64,000 nt of DNA. Source: Rhodocyclales bacterium. GTDB taxonomy: Bacteria > Pseudomonadota > Gammaproteobacteria > Burkholderiales > Rhodocyclaceae. The stretch is taken from assembly GCA_028292505.1 (NCBI GenBank), contig JAQGMF010000001.1, forward strand, positions 1 through 64,000, given 5' to 3'. A program made the translations under genes and the position numbers. The notes under the pieces were generated by a model. The model saw nothing but the letters and a program-made list of their open reading frames with translations, was not told the origin of the DNA and did no database searches. Numbering within the stretch: position 1 is the stretch's first letter; every line of letters starts with the position of its first letter. Shown in pieces: positions 16,821 through 26,812 of the stretch.

Positions 16821-19112
16821 TTACGTGGCGCTGATTGCGCCGACTGGCATTGTTTCGGTCGACAATCTGAGGACGAAGGTGGTGCCTTGCCCTACTGTGC
16901 TTTCGATGTTCAGCGTCCCTCTGAAGTCGGTCGTGACAATCTCATGCACGATGGCCAGGCCCAGCCCCGTTCCCTTGCCATAGGCCTTGGTGGTGAACAT
17001 GGGCGTCAACACCTCATCTAGGATCTCCGTCGGAATACCGCAGCCCTGATCGCTGACACGCAGCTCCAGGTACCGCTCTTGCGGCAGCAGTGTCAACGTA
17101 ATCGGACAGCCGCCTTTTTCCTGACAAGCATCGATAGCATTGGTGAGCAGATTGGTGATGACCTGGGCCAGGCGTCCAGGCGAGCCATGCAGGACGGGCT
17201 GCTCCACGTGAGATTGCAAAGTGGCCGGGCAGTTGGCTTGCCGCAGCGCGTGGCTGAGTAGCAGGATCGATTCCCGGATAATCGGAACAGGATCGAAATT
17301 GATATGTTCGCGTGTCGATAGGTCGCGCGTCTGCGACTTGACGCCTTGCACGAAACTGGCGGCGCGTGCGGCCGAACCGCTGGCAAGGCTCACGGCACTC
17401 TTCATCTCTTGCGCAATACCGTGGTGATCTTCGGCATTGACTTGCGGATCGTCGATGGACGATTCGTACTCGTCGATCAATTGTCCAAGCTCGCTCATTG
17501 CCGAGCGGACTGCCGCCAGAGGCGTATTCATCTCGTGGGCGATACCCGCCGTAAGACGGCCGAGAGAGGCCATCTTTTCTGCCGTCAGCAGTTTCTGCTG
17601 GTTCTCGACCTGCTCCTGTGCGCGACGAAGTGTTTCTGCATAAAGGTTGGCGTTCTCCAGCGCGATGCCGACCTGATGCGCGATGGCCTGCAACACCGTG
17701 AAAGTATCCTGATCGAAAGCGTGGTCCTTGAGACTTTGGATGTCGAGCACGCCGATTGCCCGAGTACCCGCGCTCAGCGGGATGACCAGCTCCGAGCGTA
17801 CATCGGACATGCGCTGCACGCAGCCCGCCTCGCCGTCTTTCAGATCGTGAGCGATGTGTGCTTGCCTGTCCTGTATGCACCGCGCCATCAACGCGCTTTC
17901 GCCGAGTGCGATGGTGGCGTGCGCCTGCGTCGTCAATTGCATCTGCGGGCCGATATTGAAGGCTTTCAATGCAATATGGGTCGGGACATTGCCGTCGTCA
18001 TAGGGCTCGACCAGGTACAGGGCTGTGTAGTCAAAATCGAAACGCTGACAGATCAGCTCGATCACCTGGTCCATCAACTGGCCAGGGTCGCGAATGTGGC
18101 TGACTGCGCTCGAAACGGCAATGACCGTTTGCAGGATGCGTTGCTGGTTTGCGATGACAGCTTGCTGCAAGCGCTGCTGGACCAAGTGATTGTCCGCCAG
18201 ATTGAGAATGAGCCCTGGCATCATTTGCAATGCATCCAGGGAGGACTCATACACGTTGTCTGCCGTGATCAGATCCATTTTGGTAAAAATCATCGGAGGC
18301 AGGTGCTCGCCGCGCATCGCAGCGAGCACGGCGTCCAAAGTATGGGAAGCAATCAGATCCGGTCGCTGTCTGAGCGTGACCACCATCCTGTTGTCTCTCA
18401 CCGCCAGCAAGGCTTCCGGTGCGCCGTCGAAGCCAGCGACCAGGATCTTGCCGGTCAAGCCGGCTTCCTCAATTACTTCGAGTGCCCCCAGGGCCTCCTC
18501 ATCGGAGGACGCTATCAGGGCCGCGAGATCTGGCGTTTGCGCGAGTATCTTGCGCATATGCCGCGCGCCTTCCGCCCGACGCGAGACATGGGTAGTCCAT
18601 GCCACCGTAATTTCATGACATAGCGATATCTCGGGATAGCGGCTCAGGGTTTCCGTGAAACTCCTGGCGCGCAACACGCCAGCGGGCACGCCCTGGTCGC
18701 CCTGGAAGTAGGCGACCTTGCCGCGTTTGCCCAAGCGTTCGAATATGTATTCCGCCGTCATGGACTGACCCTTGACGTTATCGGAGCCGACCGAGCAACT
18801 TACCTGGCAGTCCGAAATTTTCGAGTCCAGCGTGATGACGGGAATGCCGCGCAGATGTGCCTGATGCAGTATCGCCGCGATATCGGCGTCGTGCGCGGAC
18901 ATCGGCTTCATCACCAAGGCATCGACAGATTGTTCCAGTAGTTGCACCAGCGCGGCGGCCTGTTCGGCGACAGTCTGCACGGCGACCGTCGACAGGCGCA
19001 CACCGCGTTGCCTCGCCCCGGTGTGCAGACAGTTCGCCGTAAACGTCCACAGGAACGAGCCCACGTAGGTGTCGAACAAAACCAGACCAACATGGGGTTG
19101 ACGTTGATTCAT
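16821..19112 (-). CDS. Cytosolic hybrid sensor kinase: RbsB-like binding domain-GAF-HisKA-HATPase (copy 3)
   Basis: The third paralogue, 763 residues from ATG 19112. A 38-codon upstream extension of the frame has no domain content and is rejected, although no strong ribosome site marks 19112. It has an RbsB-like domain (HVGLVLFDTYVGSFLW onward), a GAF domain with PLSAGTRAIGVLDIQS, and a kinase core with H526 in GIAHEMNTPLAAV, N box NLLTNAIDA, DQGCGIP and GTGLGL. It lies 278 bases downstream of the REC-GAF-GGDEF gene on the same strand and 14 bases upstream of copy 2. That order makes the cyclase its most likely phosphotransfer partner, which is inference. Confidence 0.88.
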   Translation of the reverse strand: MNQRQPHVGLVLFDTYVGSFLWTFTANCLHTGARQRGVRLSTVAVQTVAEQAAALVQLLEQSVDALVMKPMSAHDADIAAILHQAHLRGIPVITLDSKISDCQVSCSVGSDNVKGQSMTAEYIFERLGKRGKVAYFQGDQGVPAGVLRARSFTETLSRYPEISLCHEITVAWTTHVSRRAEGARHMRKILAQTPDLAALIASSDEEALGALEVIEEAGLTGKILVAGFDGAPEALLAVRDNRMVVTLRQRPDLIASHTLDAVLAAMRGEHLPPMIFTKMDLITADNVYESSLDALQMMPGLILNLADNHLVQQRLQQAVIANQQRILQTVIAVSSAVSHIRDPGQLMDQVIELICQRFDFDYTALYLVEPYDDGNVPTHIALKAFNIGPQMQLTTQAHATIALGESALMARCIQDRQAHIAHDLKDGEAGCVQRMSDVRSELVIPLSAGTRAIGVLDIQSLKDHAFDQDTFTVLQAIAHQVGIALENANLYAETLRRAQEQVENQQKLLTAEKMASLGRLTAGIAHEMNTPLAAVRSAMSELGQLIDEYESSIDDPQVNAEDHHGIAQEMKSAVSLASGSAARAASFVQGVKSQTRDLSTREHINFDPVPIIRESILLLSHALRQANCPATLQSHVEQPVLHGSPGRLAQVITNLLTNAIDACQEKGGCPITLTLLPQERYLELRVSDQGCGIPTEILDEVLTPMFTTKAYGKGTGLGLAIVHEIVTTDFRGTLNIESTVGQGTTFVLRLSTETMPVGAISAT

Positions 19113-19390
19113 GACCGGACGTCCGAGGAAGTTCTTCTGCCTGCAAAGCGGATGTAGCGAACAAGGTTTGTTACGCACATAGCGGCCATCGAACACGGAA
19201 AGAGTGGTTTGCGAAAGCCGACTCAAAAAGCGCCAGGGAATTAAACCTTTCGAGGTTTGAAGTGCTAACGGCTCAGCACTGAAAAAGCTGAGGGTGGGGA
19301 AGTTTGGGCGGAAGGGACGCAGGCGCGCGTAGGGATACCATGCCGATCAATCGGGCGATCAGCCATCGCACTTCGCAAAATGACGCGTCT
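19113..19390. other. Gap between the cyclase regulator and kinase copy 3
   Basis: Contains two small inverted repeats, AAACCT-TTCG-AGGTTT (19243-19258) and AGTGCT...AGCACT (19261-19280). The first may be a weak terminator or pause for the cyclase gene, the second an operator. No clear promoter was recognised. Confidence 0.35.
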
Positions 19391-20887
19391 TCAGGGCTTC
19401 CCCGGCAACTCGCTCTTCGACAAGGCTCCCCATTGAATGGGCTCGCCCTGTTCGTAGTGACAGCCATCTAACTGATGCTTGGCTCGATACAACGCGCGGT
19501 CGGCCTCGTCGATCAGGATGTGGGCCATGTTCTCGAAATAAGACAACGGAATAGGGCGTGGCACCTTCGACAGATCGAACTCGTGGGACCGCAATACGCT
19601 GATACCGATACTTGCCTCGACGGGCAGGGAGACTTGCTGGCCTTCCACCGTCTTGCCGCGCAGCGCTTCGAGGATTCGCTTGGCGATGAGCTCGCCACCT
19701 TGCGAGCCGGGTTCGCGCAGCAGGACGGCAAACTCGTCGCCGCCGAAACGCCCGCAGATGTCGATATCCCGAATGCTTTGACGCAGTACTTTGCCCATGA
19801 TGGCAAGCGCCCGGTCACCGCCCAGGTGTCCGACGCTATCGTTGATCTGCTTGAGCTTGTCCAGGTCCACCATCAGTACGGACAAAGGGCGTTGGGCGCG
19901 GAAAGCCGCGCGCAGCTCGCGCAGGAACCACTGGTCGAAGAAGCGGCGGACGTAGACGCCGGTGAGCGGATCCAGCGTGGCCATCTCGTAGAGTTGGGAG
20001 TTGCGAATGGCGACGGCTGCCTGATTGGCAAATATCTGCAGCAGTTCGATATCGCGCTGCATGTTGATCGAGCGGTCCAGGTAGACGATGCCGATGACGG
20101 CTTCACCGACGCACAGCGGCACAATGGTCGAATTTTCGACTACGCATATGTCATGTTGCTGCAGGGTGGTACGCACGACTTCCAGCTCTTGCTCATCGAG
20201 GCAGTCGGCGGCGTGTTTGTAGCCGGCGAAGCGACCGGTACTGGCGTGGATGTCGAGTTCCATTTCGTCGGCGACCATGACGAGGAAACCTTCGGCTTGT
20301 GCTTCGCCGGAGCGTTGTACGCTTTTCGGGTCGATGGCCAGGAAGGAGTTCGCCGAGCCGAGCAGGCCGGCGATCTGCAGGATCACGCCCTGAAGCAGAT
20401 CGTCTAGCGGCTGGATCTTGTGCAGCTCGGGTGTCGCATCGAGGATATAGCGCAGGCCTTGGCGACTCTTGTGCAGCAATTGCACCGTGTAGGCCGCTTT
20501 GAGTCCGACATCGGTCCAGATGAGCAGTTTTTCCGGCCCTTCGCTCTTGTCGTGATAGCCCTGAATGTCCAGTCTCCGGAGCAACTCGCGCGGCGGTTGC
20601 TCACTGGCATAGCCGGTTTGCAGGATCACTTGCGTGTAGTCGTTGAACTTGCGAAGCTCTAATACCGTTTCTTCACCCGTCATGCCGGGCATGAAGTAAT
20701 CGAGCAACAGCAGATCGACATGTTGTGCGCGTAGCATTTCCAGCGCCTTGGCGCCGCTGTCGGCCCATAGCACCGTATGCCCTTCGCGTTCGAGCAGGTT
20801 GCACGTGGCTTGTGCGTAGTCGGGGTCGTCCTCAGCAAGCAGGATGGTCCAGCGAGAAGCGTTCGCTACTTTTGACTTCCGTGCCAT
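19391..20887 (-). CDS. REC-GAF-GGDEF response regulator diguanylate cyclase
   Basis: A soluble two-component output protein of 498 residues from ATG 20887 (the frame extends upstream to 20944 without support). The receiver domain has D20/D21, phospho-acceptor D63 in LLLLDYFMPG, T91 and K114. A middle region of about 170 residues resembles DUF3369/GAF (VIGIVYLDRS). The GGDEF domain has intact GGDEF at 382-386 and an RxxD inhibition site (RDID, 373-376). Phosphorylation should switch on c-di-GMP synthesis. It is upstream of the kinase copies 3 and 2 on the same strand, and a decayed relative of its 3' end sits after copy 2. Confidence 0.92.
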   Translation of the reverse strand: MARKSKVANASRWTILLAEDDPDYAQATCNLLEREGHTVLWADSGAKALEMLRAQHVDLLLLDYFMPGMTGEETVLELRKFNDYTQVILQTGYASEQPPRELLRRLDIQGYHDKSEGPEKLLIWTDVGLKAAYTVQLLHKSRQGLRYILDATPELHKIQPLDDLLQGVILQIAGLLGSANSFLAIDPKSVQRSGEAQAEGFLVMVADEMELDIHASTGRFAGYKHAADCLDEQELEVVRTTLQQHDICVVENSTIVPLCVGEAVIGIVYLDRSINMQRDIELLQIFANQAAVAIRNSQLYEMATLDPLTGVYVRRFFDQWFLRELRAAFRAQRPLSVLMVDLDKLKQINDSVGHLGGDRALAIMGKVLRQSIRDIDICGRFGGDEFAVLLREPGSQGGELIAKRILEALRGKTVEGQQVSLPVEASIGISVLRSHEFDLSKVPRPIPLSYFENMAHILIDEADRALYRAKHQLDGCHYEQGEPIQWGALSKSELPGKP

Positions 20888-21075
20888 GCATCTCTCCAGT
20901 GCGCAGCGCATCGAGAATGATGTCGCTACGGCCGCAGCCAGCAATGAACCTCGCGAAACTGCCGGATACGTGTGCTGCCAAAACTAACGGCAGTTAGCGT
21001 GCCCGACTTCAATCGTACACGTTGCTCTGACGAAAAATCGATGTCTGCGGACCGAGTAGGCGTGGTTTCGAGTGC

Positions 21076-22611
21076 CTAGCGCAGCAGCAGGTATGCCACA
21101 AAGCCTGTCAATGCCGCCACGGCCAGCATCAAAAGCGTATTGATACGGTTTTGTCGCGCCAGGTGCGAGTGTATCGCGGCGTTCTGCGAAGCGGCTTCGT
21201 CGCGCTGCGATTGGGTCAGCGCCGTATGCAGCAGGCGTGGCAACTGCGGCAGCGTGGTCGCCCACGACGGCGCTTCTTCCTTGAGATGGCGTAGCAGGGC
21301 ACGCCAACCCACCTGATCGTTCATCCAGCGTTCGAGGAAGGGTTTTGCCGTGTCCCATAAATCGAGTTCGGGGTCGAGCTGCCGGCCGAGCCCTTCGATA
21401 TTGAGCAGGGTTTTCTGCAGCATGACCAGTTGCGGTTGCACTTCCATGTGGAAGCGACGCGCAGTCTGGAACAGCCGCAGCAGGGTCTTGCCGAAGGAGA
21501 TCTCCTTTAGCGGCCGGTCAAAAATGGGTTCACAGACAGCGCGGATGGCGCTTTCGAATTCATCCACGCGCGTATCGGCCGGTACCCATCCAGCATCGAG
21601 ATGGGCTTGCGCGACGCGCTTGTAGTCGCGTTTGAAGAAGGCCAGGAAATTCTGTGCGAGGTAGGCCTTGTCACGGTCGGTGAGCGTACCCATGATGCCG
21701 AAATCGAGCGCGATGTACTGGCCGCGATCGGGCCCGTCGGTGGTGACGAGAATATTGCCAGGATGCATATCGGCGTGGAAGAAACCGTCGCGGAAGACCT
21801 GCGTGAAGAATATCTCCACACCCGCGCGCGACAGCGCCGACAAGTCGACGCCCTTGGCAAGCAGGGCATCGGTTTGCGAGATGGGTATGCCGACCATGCG
21901 CTGCATGACCATCACCGACGGGCCGCAATAATCCCAATAGACTTCGGGCACGGCGAGCAGCGGCGAGTCTTTGAAGTTGCGCCGCAACTGCGAGCAGTTG
22001 GCGGCTTCGCGCATCAGGTCCAGCTCGTCGCGCAGATGCTTGGCGAATTCAGCGACGACTTCGCGCGGTTTGAGGCGGCGGCCATCGGCCCACAGTTTTT
22101 CGATCAGCGTGGCGGCCACGTCGAGCAGCGCCAGATCCTTGGCGATGACGCGATCGATGCCTGGCCGCAGCACCTTGATCGCTACCTCGGTGCCATCCGG
22201 CAATTCGCCGAAGTGCACCTGCGCCACCGAGGCGGATGCGATCGGCGTCATATCGAAACGCGAAAACACTTCGGTGACGGGGCGACCATATTCCGCCTGC
22301 AAACATATCAGGGCCAGTTCGGTCGGGAAGGGCGGCACGCGGTCCTGGAGTTTGGCCAACTCATCGGCCAGCAAGGGATCGAGCAGATCGCGGCGCGTGG
22401 ACAGCATCTGGCCGAACTTGACGAAGATCGGGCCAAGCGATTCGAGCGCCAGGCGCAGGCGTACCTCCGGCGGCTCCGCAAAGTGGCGCCGCGGCAGCAG
22501 ACGCTGCAGCCATGCACCGATGCGCGTGGTGGTGGCGTGGTCGAGGATCATCTGATCCAGACCATGACGCAGGCCGACCAGGGTTATGCGGGCAAGGCGG
22601 AGAATGCGCAC
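21076..22611 (-). CDS. ubiB: UbiB/ABC1 atypical kinase for ubiquinone biosynthesis
   Basis: An ADCK/UbiB-family protein required for ubiquinone synthesis, anchored in the inner membrane. It has 511 residues with the family hallmarks: KFGQ at 65-68 in the KxGQ extension, an Ala-rich nucleotide loop (ASASVAQVH), lysine in VAIKVLRP, catalytic HADMHPGN, metal-binding DFGIMG, and a C-terminal hydrophobic helix (about 490-510). Its usual partners ubiE and ubiJ are not adjacent; it stands alone between a cyclase regulator and a divergent DUF805 gene. Family identity is firm. Confidence 0.95.
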   Translation of the reverse strand: MRILRLARITLVGLRHGLDQMILDHATTTRIGAWLQRLLPRRHFAEPPEVRLRLALESLGPIFVKFGQMLSTRRDLLDPLLADELAKLQDRVPPFPTELALICLQAEYGRPVTEVFSRFDMTPIASASVAQVHFGELPDGTEVAIKVLRPGIDRVIAKDLALLDVAATLIEKLWADGRRLKPREVVAEFAKHLRDELDLMREAANCSQLRRNFKDSPLLAVPEVYWDYCGPSVMVMQRMVGIPISQTDALLAKGVDLSALSRAGVEIFFTQVFRDGFFHADMHPGNILVTTDGPDRGQYIALDFGIMGTLTDRDKAYLAQNFLAFFKRDYKRVAQAHLDAGWVPADTRVDEFESAIRAVCEPIFDRPLKEISFGKTLLRLFQTARRFHMEVQPQLVMLQKTLLNIEGLGRQLDPELDLWDTAKPFLERWMNDQVGWRALLRHLKEEAPSWATTLPQLPRLLHTALTQSQRDEAASQNAAIHSHLARQNRINTLLMLAVAALTGFVAYLLLR

Positions 22612-22800
22612 GGTGATCGTTGCGAAGGCAAAGCGGCGATGTTAGCCGATGCGCTGCGGATGAGGGTCGTTTCGACTACAGACCTTTTGGCGGACGTTCG
22701 TGCACAGCAGCTTGCGCGGATTTCGGCAGATGGCACAATCGCGGCTGTGGTACTGATGACCTCAGACAATTTGCCCAGACAAATAAAACAGGGAGCGTGC

Positions 22801-23178
22801 ATGTCAATGTCTTTCAGACAACAGTATCTGGCACCGTACATCTTCCTCTCCGGGCGCATGCCTCGCTCCCGTTTCAACGGGCTTCTCCTCGCACTCATCG
22901 CTGCTTTCGTCGTGCTCTTCGTGTTTATCGAAGGGACGCTAGGGTATCAACAGACCTTGGGGCTGTATCCGTTCTTTGTATGGGGTCTGCTGGCTTTGAG
23001 CAGCCAGCGTTTGCATGACCATGGCAAGTCGGTGGCTTGGCTGCTGCTATTGTTGATTCCGATATTCGGCCCGCTGTGGTGCTTCATCACACTGTGTTGC
23101 CGCGCCGGATCTGCCGGCGAAAACCAGTACGGCGAAGATATGCTCGCCCGCCACGCTGACTACCTGACGGTGCAATAA
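22801..23178 (+). CDS. DUF805 inner-membrane protein
   Basis: A small protein of 125 residues from ATG 22801, preceded by GGGAG. The much longer open frame upstream is the antisense shadow of ubiB. It shows the DUF805 pattern: a short N-terminus, FLSGRMPRSRFN, several hydrophobic helices (about 27-47, 53-70, 79-102) and the conserved LHDHGKSVAW. Its function is unknown across the family. It ends 3 bases before the FAD-oxidase/methyltransferase gene and may be co-transcribed with it. Confidence 0.85.
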   Translation: MSMSFRQQYLAPYIFLSGRMPRSRFNGLLLALIAAFVVLFVFIEGTLGYQQTLGLYPFFVWGLLALSSQRLHDHGKSVAWLLLLLIPIFGPLWCFITLCCRAGSAGENQYGEDMLARHADYLTVQ

Positions 23179-23181
23179 GCC

Positions 23182-25449
23182 ATGACAGCACAGCAGACCA
23201 TCGTCAACGATGTGAGCGGACTCAATCCGATGCCGGTGTGGGTCGTGTCCGCACCGACCAGCATCGAGGATGTGCAGGAAGCGATGCGCCGTACCAATGT
23301 GCCGATCTCCATCGGTGGCGGCCACTTCAGCATGGGTGGGCAAACGAGTAGTCACGGCAGCTTGCATCTCGATATGCGCGAAATGAACAAGGTGCTGCTG
23401 TTCGCGCCGCAGGACAAGATCATTCGCGTGCAGGCCGGCATTCGCTGGTGCGACATCCAGAAATTCATCGATCCGCACGACCTGTCGGTCAAGATCATGC
23501 AGACCTATGCCAACTTCACGGTCGGTGGCTCGCTGTCGGTGAATGCGCATGGTCGCTACATGGGCGCGGGGCCGGTGATCCTGTCGGTGCGCTCGATCCG
23601 GCTGGTGCTGCCCAACAGCGATCTCATCGACGCCTCGCCGACGCGCAATGCCAATCTTTTTTACGCCGCCATCGGTGGTTACGGCGCCGTCGGCGTCATC
23701 GTCGAGGCCGAGCTGGACTTGGCAGACAACTGCCGCCTCGAACGCATCGAAACCAAGATGCCGTTGCGCAAATATGCCGAATGGTTTGGCAAGCAGGTGC
23801 GCAATGCGCCGGCAGTCGTGCTCCACAATTCGGACATCTACGCGCCGCATTATTCGCGTGTTCGTGCGGTGAGCTGGGTCGAAACCAAACGTCCCGTGTC
23901 GGTGCCGCATCGTTTGCAGCCGCGTCGCACGATGTATCCGCTGCAGCGCTATTTTCTGTGGGCTGTTTCGGAGACGCCGCTGGGCAAATGGCGCCGCGAG
24001 CACATCGTCGATCGCGCCGTGTATTTCAGCCGCCCGGTTCACTGGCGTAACTACGAAGCTGGCTACGACGTCGCCGAACTGGAACCGTTGTCACGCAAGA
24101 AAAGCACCTACGTGCTGCAGGAATACTTTGTCGCCGCCAAGCGCATCGACGAATTCCTGCCCGGCATGATCCGCGTGCTGCAGCGCCATGACGTTAACAT
24201 ATTGAATATTTCCGTTCGCCACGCGGCGGCCGACCCAGGCTCCCTGATGGCCTGGGCGCGCGGCGAGACCTTCGCCTTCGTGCTGTACTACAAGCAGGGC
24301 ACGGGCGACGATGCACGCGAACGCGTCGCGGTGTGGACGCGCGAGCTCATCGATGTGGTGCTCGGCGTCGGCGGTACGTACTACCTGCCTTACCAGCCGC
24401 ATGCCACGCCGGAACAGTTCCATCGTGCCTATCCGCGAGCACGCGAGCTGTTTGCCCTCAAGCGCGAACTGGATCCGCACTACCGCCTGCGCAGCGTATT
24501 GTGGGACAAGTATTACGCACCCACGCTGCAGGGTGAAGATGGTACCCGCGCCGACGAGTCCGAGCACATGGGCGAATTGGATGAGTTGGGTGAATTCCAC
24601 CGCGTGTATCACGATGTCGTCCGTCGCGATGATTTCTATCGTTTCCTGCAGAATATCTTCCATCTCTATCCGGAAGAGCGCTTCCACGCACTCATCAAGA
24701 GTGGATGCCAACGGCATGACGACGACTCGTCGATCTATCGCTACGTCCAGCAGTTTCTGCCACGCATCAAGCCCTTTCTCTCCGAGCTGACTTACGCCCT
24801 GCCGGCACTGCGCACGCAGAAGCGCGAAATGGCGCGCCAGACGCTCGAATTGCTCGGTGAGCGCCACAATATCAGCGGCTACATCGAGATCGGCACGACT
24901 GGTCGCTACATCAGCGCATTGCGGCGTCATGTGCGCTTCCGCGGCGATGTGATCCTGCTCAACGACGTCGCGCCAAGCAACTCACCGGCCGACATCATGG
25001 AGCGCGGCGGCTTCGGACAGGTCGGCCGCTGGCTGCCGCTCGATCTCTACGCACCGATCGGTCCAGACGCCGTGCGTGACAACAGCATCGATGTGGTGAG
25101 TTGTTACATCGGCCTGCATCACATCGAACCGGCTGACCGTGCCGCCTTTCTCGCTTCCATTCATCGCGTGTTGCGGCCGGGTGGCTTGTTCATCCTGCGC
25201 GATCACGATGTCACGACGCCGGAGATGCGCACTTTCGTTTCGCTGGTTCACACCGTTTTCAATCTCGGTCTGGGCGTGCCCTGGGAAACCAATTTCGAGG
25301 AGCCGCGCTATTTCGCCTCGGTCGACGAATGGGTGCAACGTCTCCATGCCGCGGGCTTCAATGACACCGGCGCGCGGCTGCTGCAGGAGAACGATCCGAC
25401 ACACAATGTGCTGATGTCATTTACCAAGCGCGGCCTGTCGCCATCGTGA
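23182..25449 (+). CDS. Fusion of an FAD-linked oxidase and a class I SAM methyltransferase
   Basis: A 755-residue soluble protein. Residues about 15-190 form an FAD-binding PCMH domain (ISIGGGHFSMGG, NAHGRYMGAGP, AIGGYGAVGVIV), followed by a sugar-lactone-oxidase-like cap to about 450, ending LDPHYRLRSVLWDKYY. After a linker, residues about 560-745 form a Rossmann methyltransferase: motif I-like GYIEIGTTGRY, then VVSCYIGLHHI, and VLRPGGLFILRDHD. The two activities in one chain suggest consecutive steps on the same substrate, perhaps a sugar or lipid, but the substrate is unknown. The next gene overlaps by 4 bases and encodes an exported protein, so they likely act together. Confidence 0.85.
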   Translation: MTAQQTIVNDVSGLNPMPVWVVSAPTSIEDVQEAMRRTNVPISIGGGHFSMGGQTSSHGSLHLDMREMNKVLLFAPQDKIIRVQAGIRWCDIQKFIDPHDLSVKIMQTYANFTVGGSLSVNAHGRYMGAGPVILSVRSIRLVLPNSDLIDASPTRNANLFYAAIGGYGAVGVIVEAELDLADNCRLERIETKMPLRKYAEWFGKQVRNAPAVVLHNSDIYAPHYSRVRAVSWVETKRPVSVPHRLQPRRTMYPLQRYFLWAVSETPLGKWRREHIVDRAVYFSRPVHWRNYEAGYDVAELEPLSRKKSTYVLQEYFVAAKRIDEFLPGMIRVLQRHDVNILNISVRHAAADPGSLMAWARGETFAFVLYYKQGTGDDARERVAVWTRELIDVVLGVGGTYYLPYQPHATPEQFHRAYPRARELFALKRELDPHYRLRSVLWDKYYAPTLQGEDGTRADESEHMGELDELGEFHRVYHDVVRRDDFYRFLQNIFHLYPEERFHALIKSGCQRHDDDSSIYRYVQQFLPRIKPFLSELTYALPALRTQKREMARQTLELLGERHNISGYIEIGTTGRYISALRRHVRFRGDVILLNDVAPSNSPADIMERGGFGQVGRWLPLDLYAPIGPDAVRDNSIDVVSCYIGLHHIEPADRAAFLASIHRVLRPGGLFILRDHDVTTPEMRTFVSLVHTVFNLGLGVPWETNFEEPRYFASVDEWVQRLHAAGFNDTGARLLQENDPTHNVLMSFTKRGLSPS

Positions 25450-26504
25450 TAATGACAAAGGCATTTAATCGCAGCCGTTTTGTGTGCCTCGTCCTCACGG
25501 CATTCGTGCTTTTCTGCAATGTCGCGAAGGCCGACCCGGTGGCACCGCCGGAGCAGCGCAGAGGTGTGGAGCAAACCTATCTCACTTTTCCGGAGTGGTA
25601 TCTCGTGCATAGCCCGGCCGAATATGCCGGCTATCTCGCGGCCGACCGTTCGCCGAGCGACTTCCCTTTCTGGGGACACATCGGCCAGTTGTGGAGCAGT
25701 TACGCTCACGTCACGGCGGCAACGCGCGATCGGCCGCTCAACATCGGCTACCACGTCATGATCATGGTCATCGCCACCAGCACCACGGTCGAATACGCAT
25801 TGCGCTCCGCCTACGAAATCACGATCGGCCGCCTCGCCGAATTGACGCGCGCGCATGCGCCAACGAGCGAAGAACGTTACGCAGCGAAGACGGCACAGGA
25901 CTATGTCGATTTCATTCGCGTGCGGCCCTGGTACGAGTTCGATTTCTGGTCGCGTCTCAAGGGCGTGTGGACCGAAACCGGCAGCACCGGACCGGATGGC
26001 GTGCGCAAGTGGGAACGCAAATATGCGCTGACGACCGAATACGGCGTCAAGGCTGTTTATGCATATTTCATAAAAAAAATGACGCAGGCGACCTACGAGG
26101 CGCCACGTCCCACAACAGCGGTCCTGGTCGACCGCTGGGTCGACGGCATCGCCGGCAACTGGCCGGAAATGCAGAGAATACGCAGCCTTCCCAGCGGCGG
26201 TGAACTGGTGCTCCTACCGCGTTATGACGCCTTCAAGACAGTGGCCGTCGCTATCGCGCGCACGGGCGCCAACTTCGCGGAAGTCGCGGGGAACGGGCCC
26301 GACATGCGCATCCTCGTCAGTGTCATCGTGCCGCGCGATTGGCACCCGGATAGCGAAGGCTCTGCGACACTGTTCGAGCAACCGATGCTGACCTTGCCCG
26401 AGCAGAAGCGCGTCGCGCTGACCGTGCCCATTCGCAACCTCGCCCAGACCCTGCGTGAGCTCGATGGCATGCAGGTCACGATAGAACACGTCTACGACTA
26501 TTGA
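25446..26504 (+). CDS. Exported protein of unknown function, partner of the oxidase/methyltransferase
   Basis: A protein of about 350 residues starting at GTG 25446, overlapping the previous stop, or at ATG 25452. An N-terminal hydrophobic segment (about 10-28) ending in AKA looks like a Sec signal peptide. The mature part has EQTYLTFPEWYLVHSPAEYA, a second hydrophobic stretch (HVMIMVIATSTT) and a conserved RPWYEFDFWSRLKG block. I recognise no domain. The overlapping reading frames imply tight co-expression with the fusion enzyme upstream. Confidence 0.75.
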   Translation: MIMTKAFNRSRFVCLVLTAFVLFCNVAKADPVAPPEQRRGVEQTYLTFPEWYLVHSPAEYAGYLAADRSPSDFPFWGHIGQLWSSYAHVTAATRDRPLNIGYHVMIMVIATSTTVEYALRSAYEITIGRLAELTRAHAPTSEERYAAKTAQDYVDFIRVRPWYEFDFWSRLKGVWTETGSTGPDGVRKWERKYALTTEYGVKAVYAYFIKKMTQATYEAPRPTTAVLVDRWVDGIAGNWPEMQRIRSLPSGGELVLLPRYDAFKTVAVAIARTGANFAEVAGNGPDMRILVSVIVPRDWHPDSEGSATLFEQPMLTLPEQKRVALTVPIRNLAQTLRELDGMQVTIEHVYDY

Positions 26505-26520
26505 GCCGCAAAGCAAATCG

Positions 26521-26727
26521 ATGCCAAGCCCCGCGGCACTGTTCGCTTCCATCCTGTTCGGCCTGATCGGCGCCGTGGCTTTTGGCTATGGCAAGAAGAA
26601 CGCCAGCTGGCGGCCGATGGTCGTCGGCGTTGCGCTGGTCGCATTTCCGTATTTCGTCTCTGAAACATGGTTGATCTATGCAATTGGCAGCGTGCTTTGT
26701 GTGTTGTTGTTTGTCCTTCGCGACTAG
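26521..26727 (+). CDS. Small two-helix membrane protein
   Basis: A 68-residue protein with two membrane segments (about 5-23 and 34-64) joined by a basic loop GYGKKNASWRP. Similar small proteins are widespread in Proteobacteria with no assigned role. It follows the exported protein by 16 bases on the same strand, so it is probably the last gene of that unit. Confidence 0.7.
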   Translation: MPSPAALFASILFGLIGAVAFGYGKKNASWRPMVVGVALVAFPYFVSETWLIYAIGSVLCVLLFVLRD

Positions 26728-26812
26728 CCGTCAACACCATCGCAAATTCGTTAGCATTGGCAAATTCGCGGCGTTACAATCCGCCTCCCAACCCACTGCG
26801 GGGTGATGCGCG

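Noticed and set aside
21601-22800. Long open frame leading into the DUF805 gene
   Set aside because: Antisense shadow of ubiB; the DUF805 protein starts at 22801.
26742-26768. GCAAATTCG direct repeat before hemE as an operator
   Set aside because: Only nine bases, no symmetry, and compatible with chance in an AT-rich spacer.
26757-26780. TTGGCA/TACAAT as the hemE promoter
   Set aside because: Spacer of 12 bases is too short for sigma-70.
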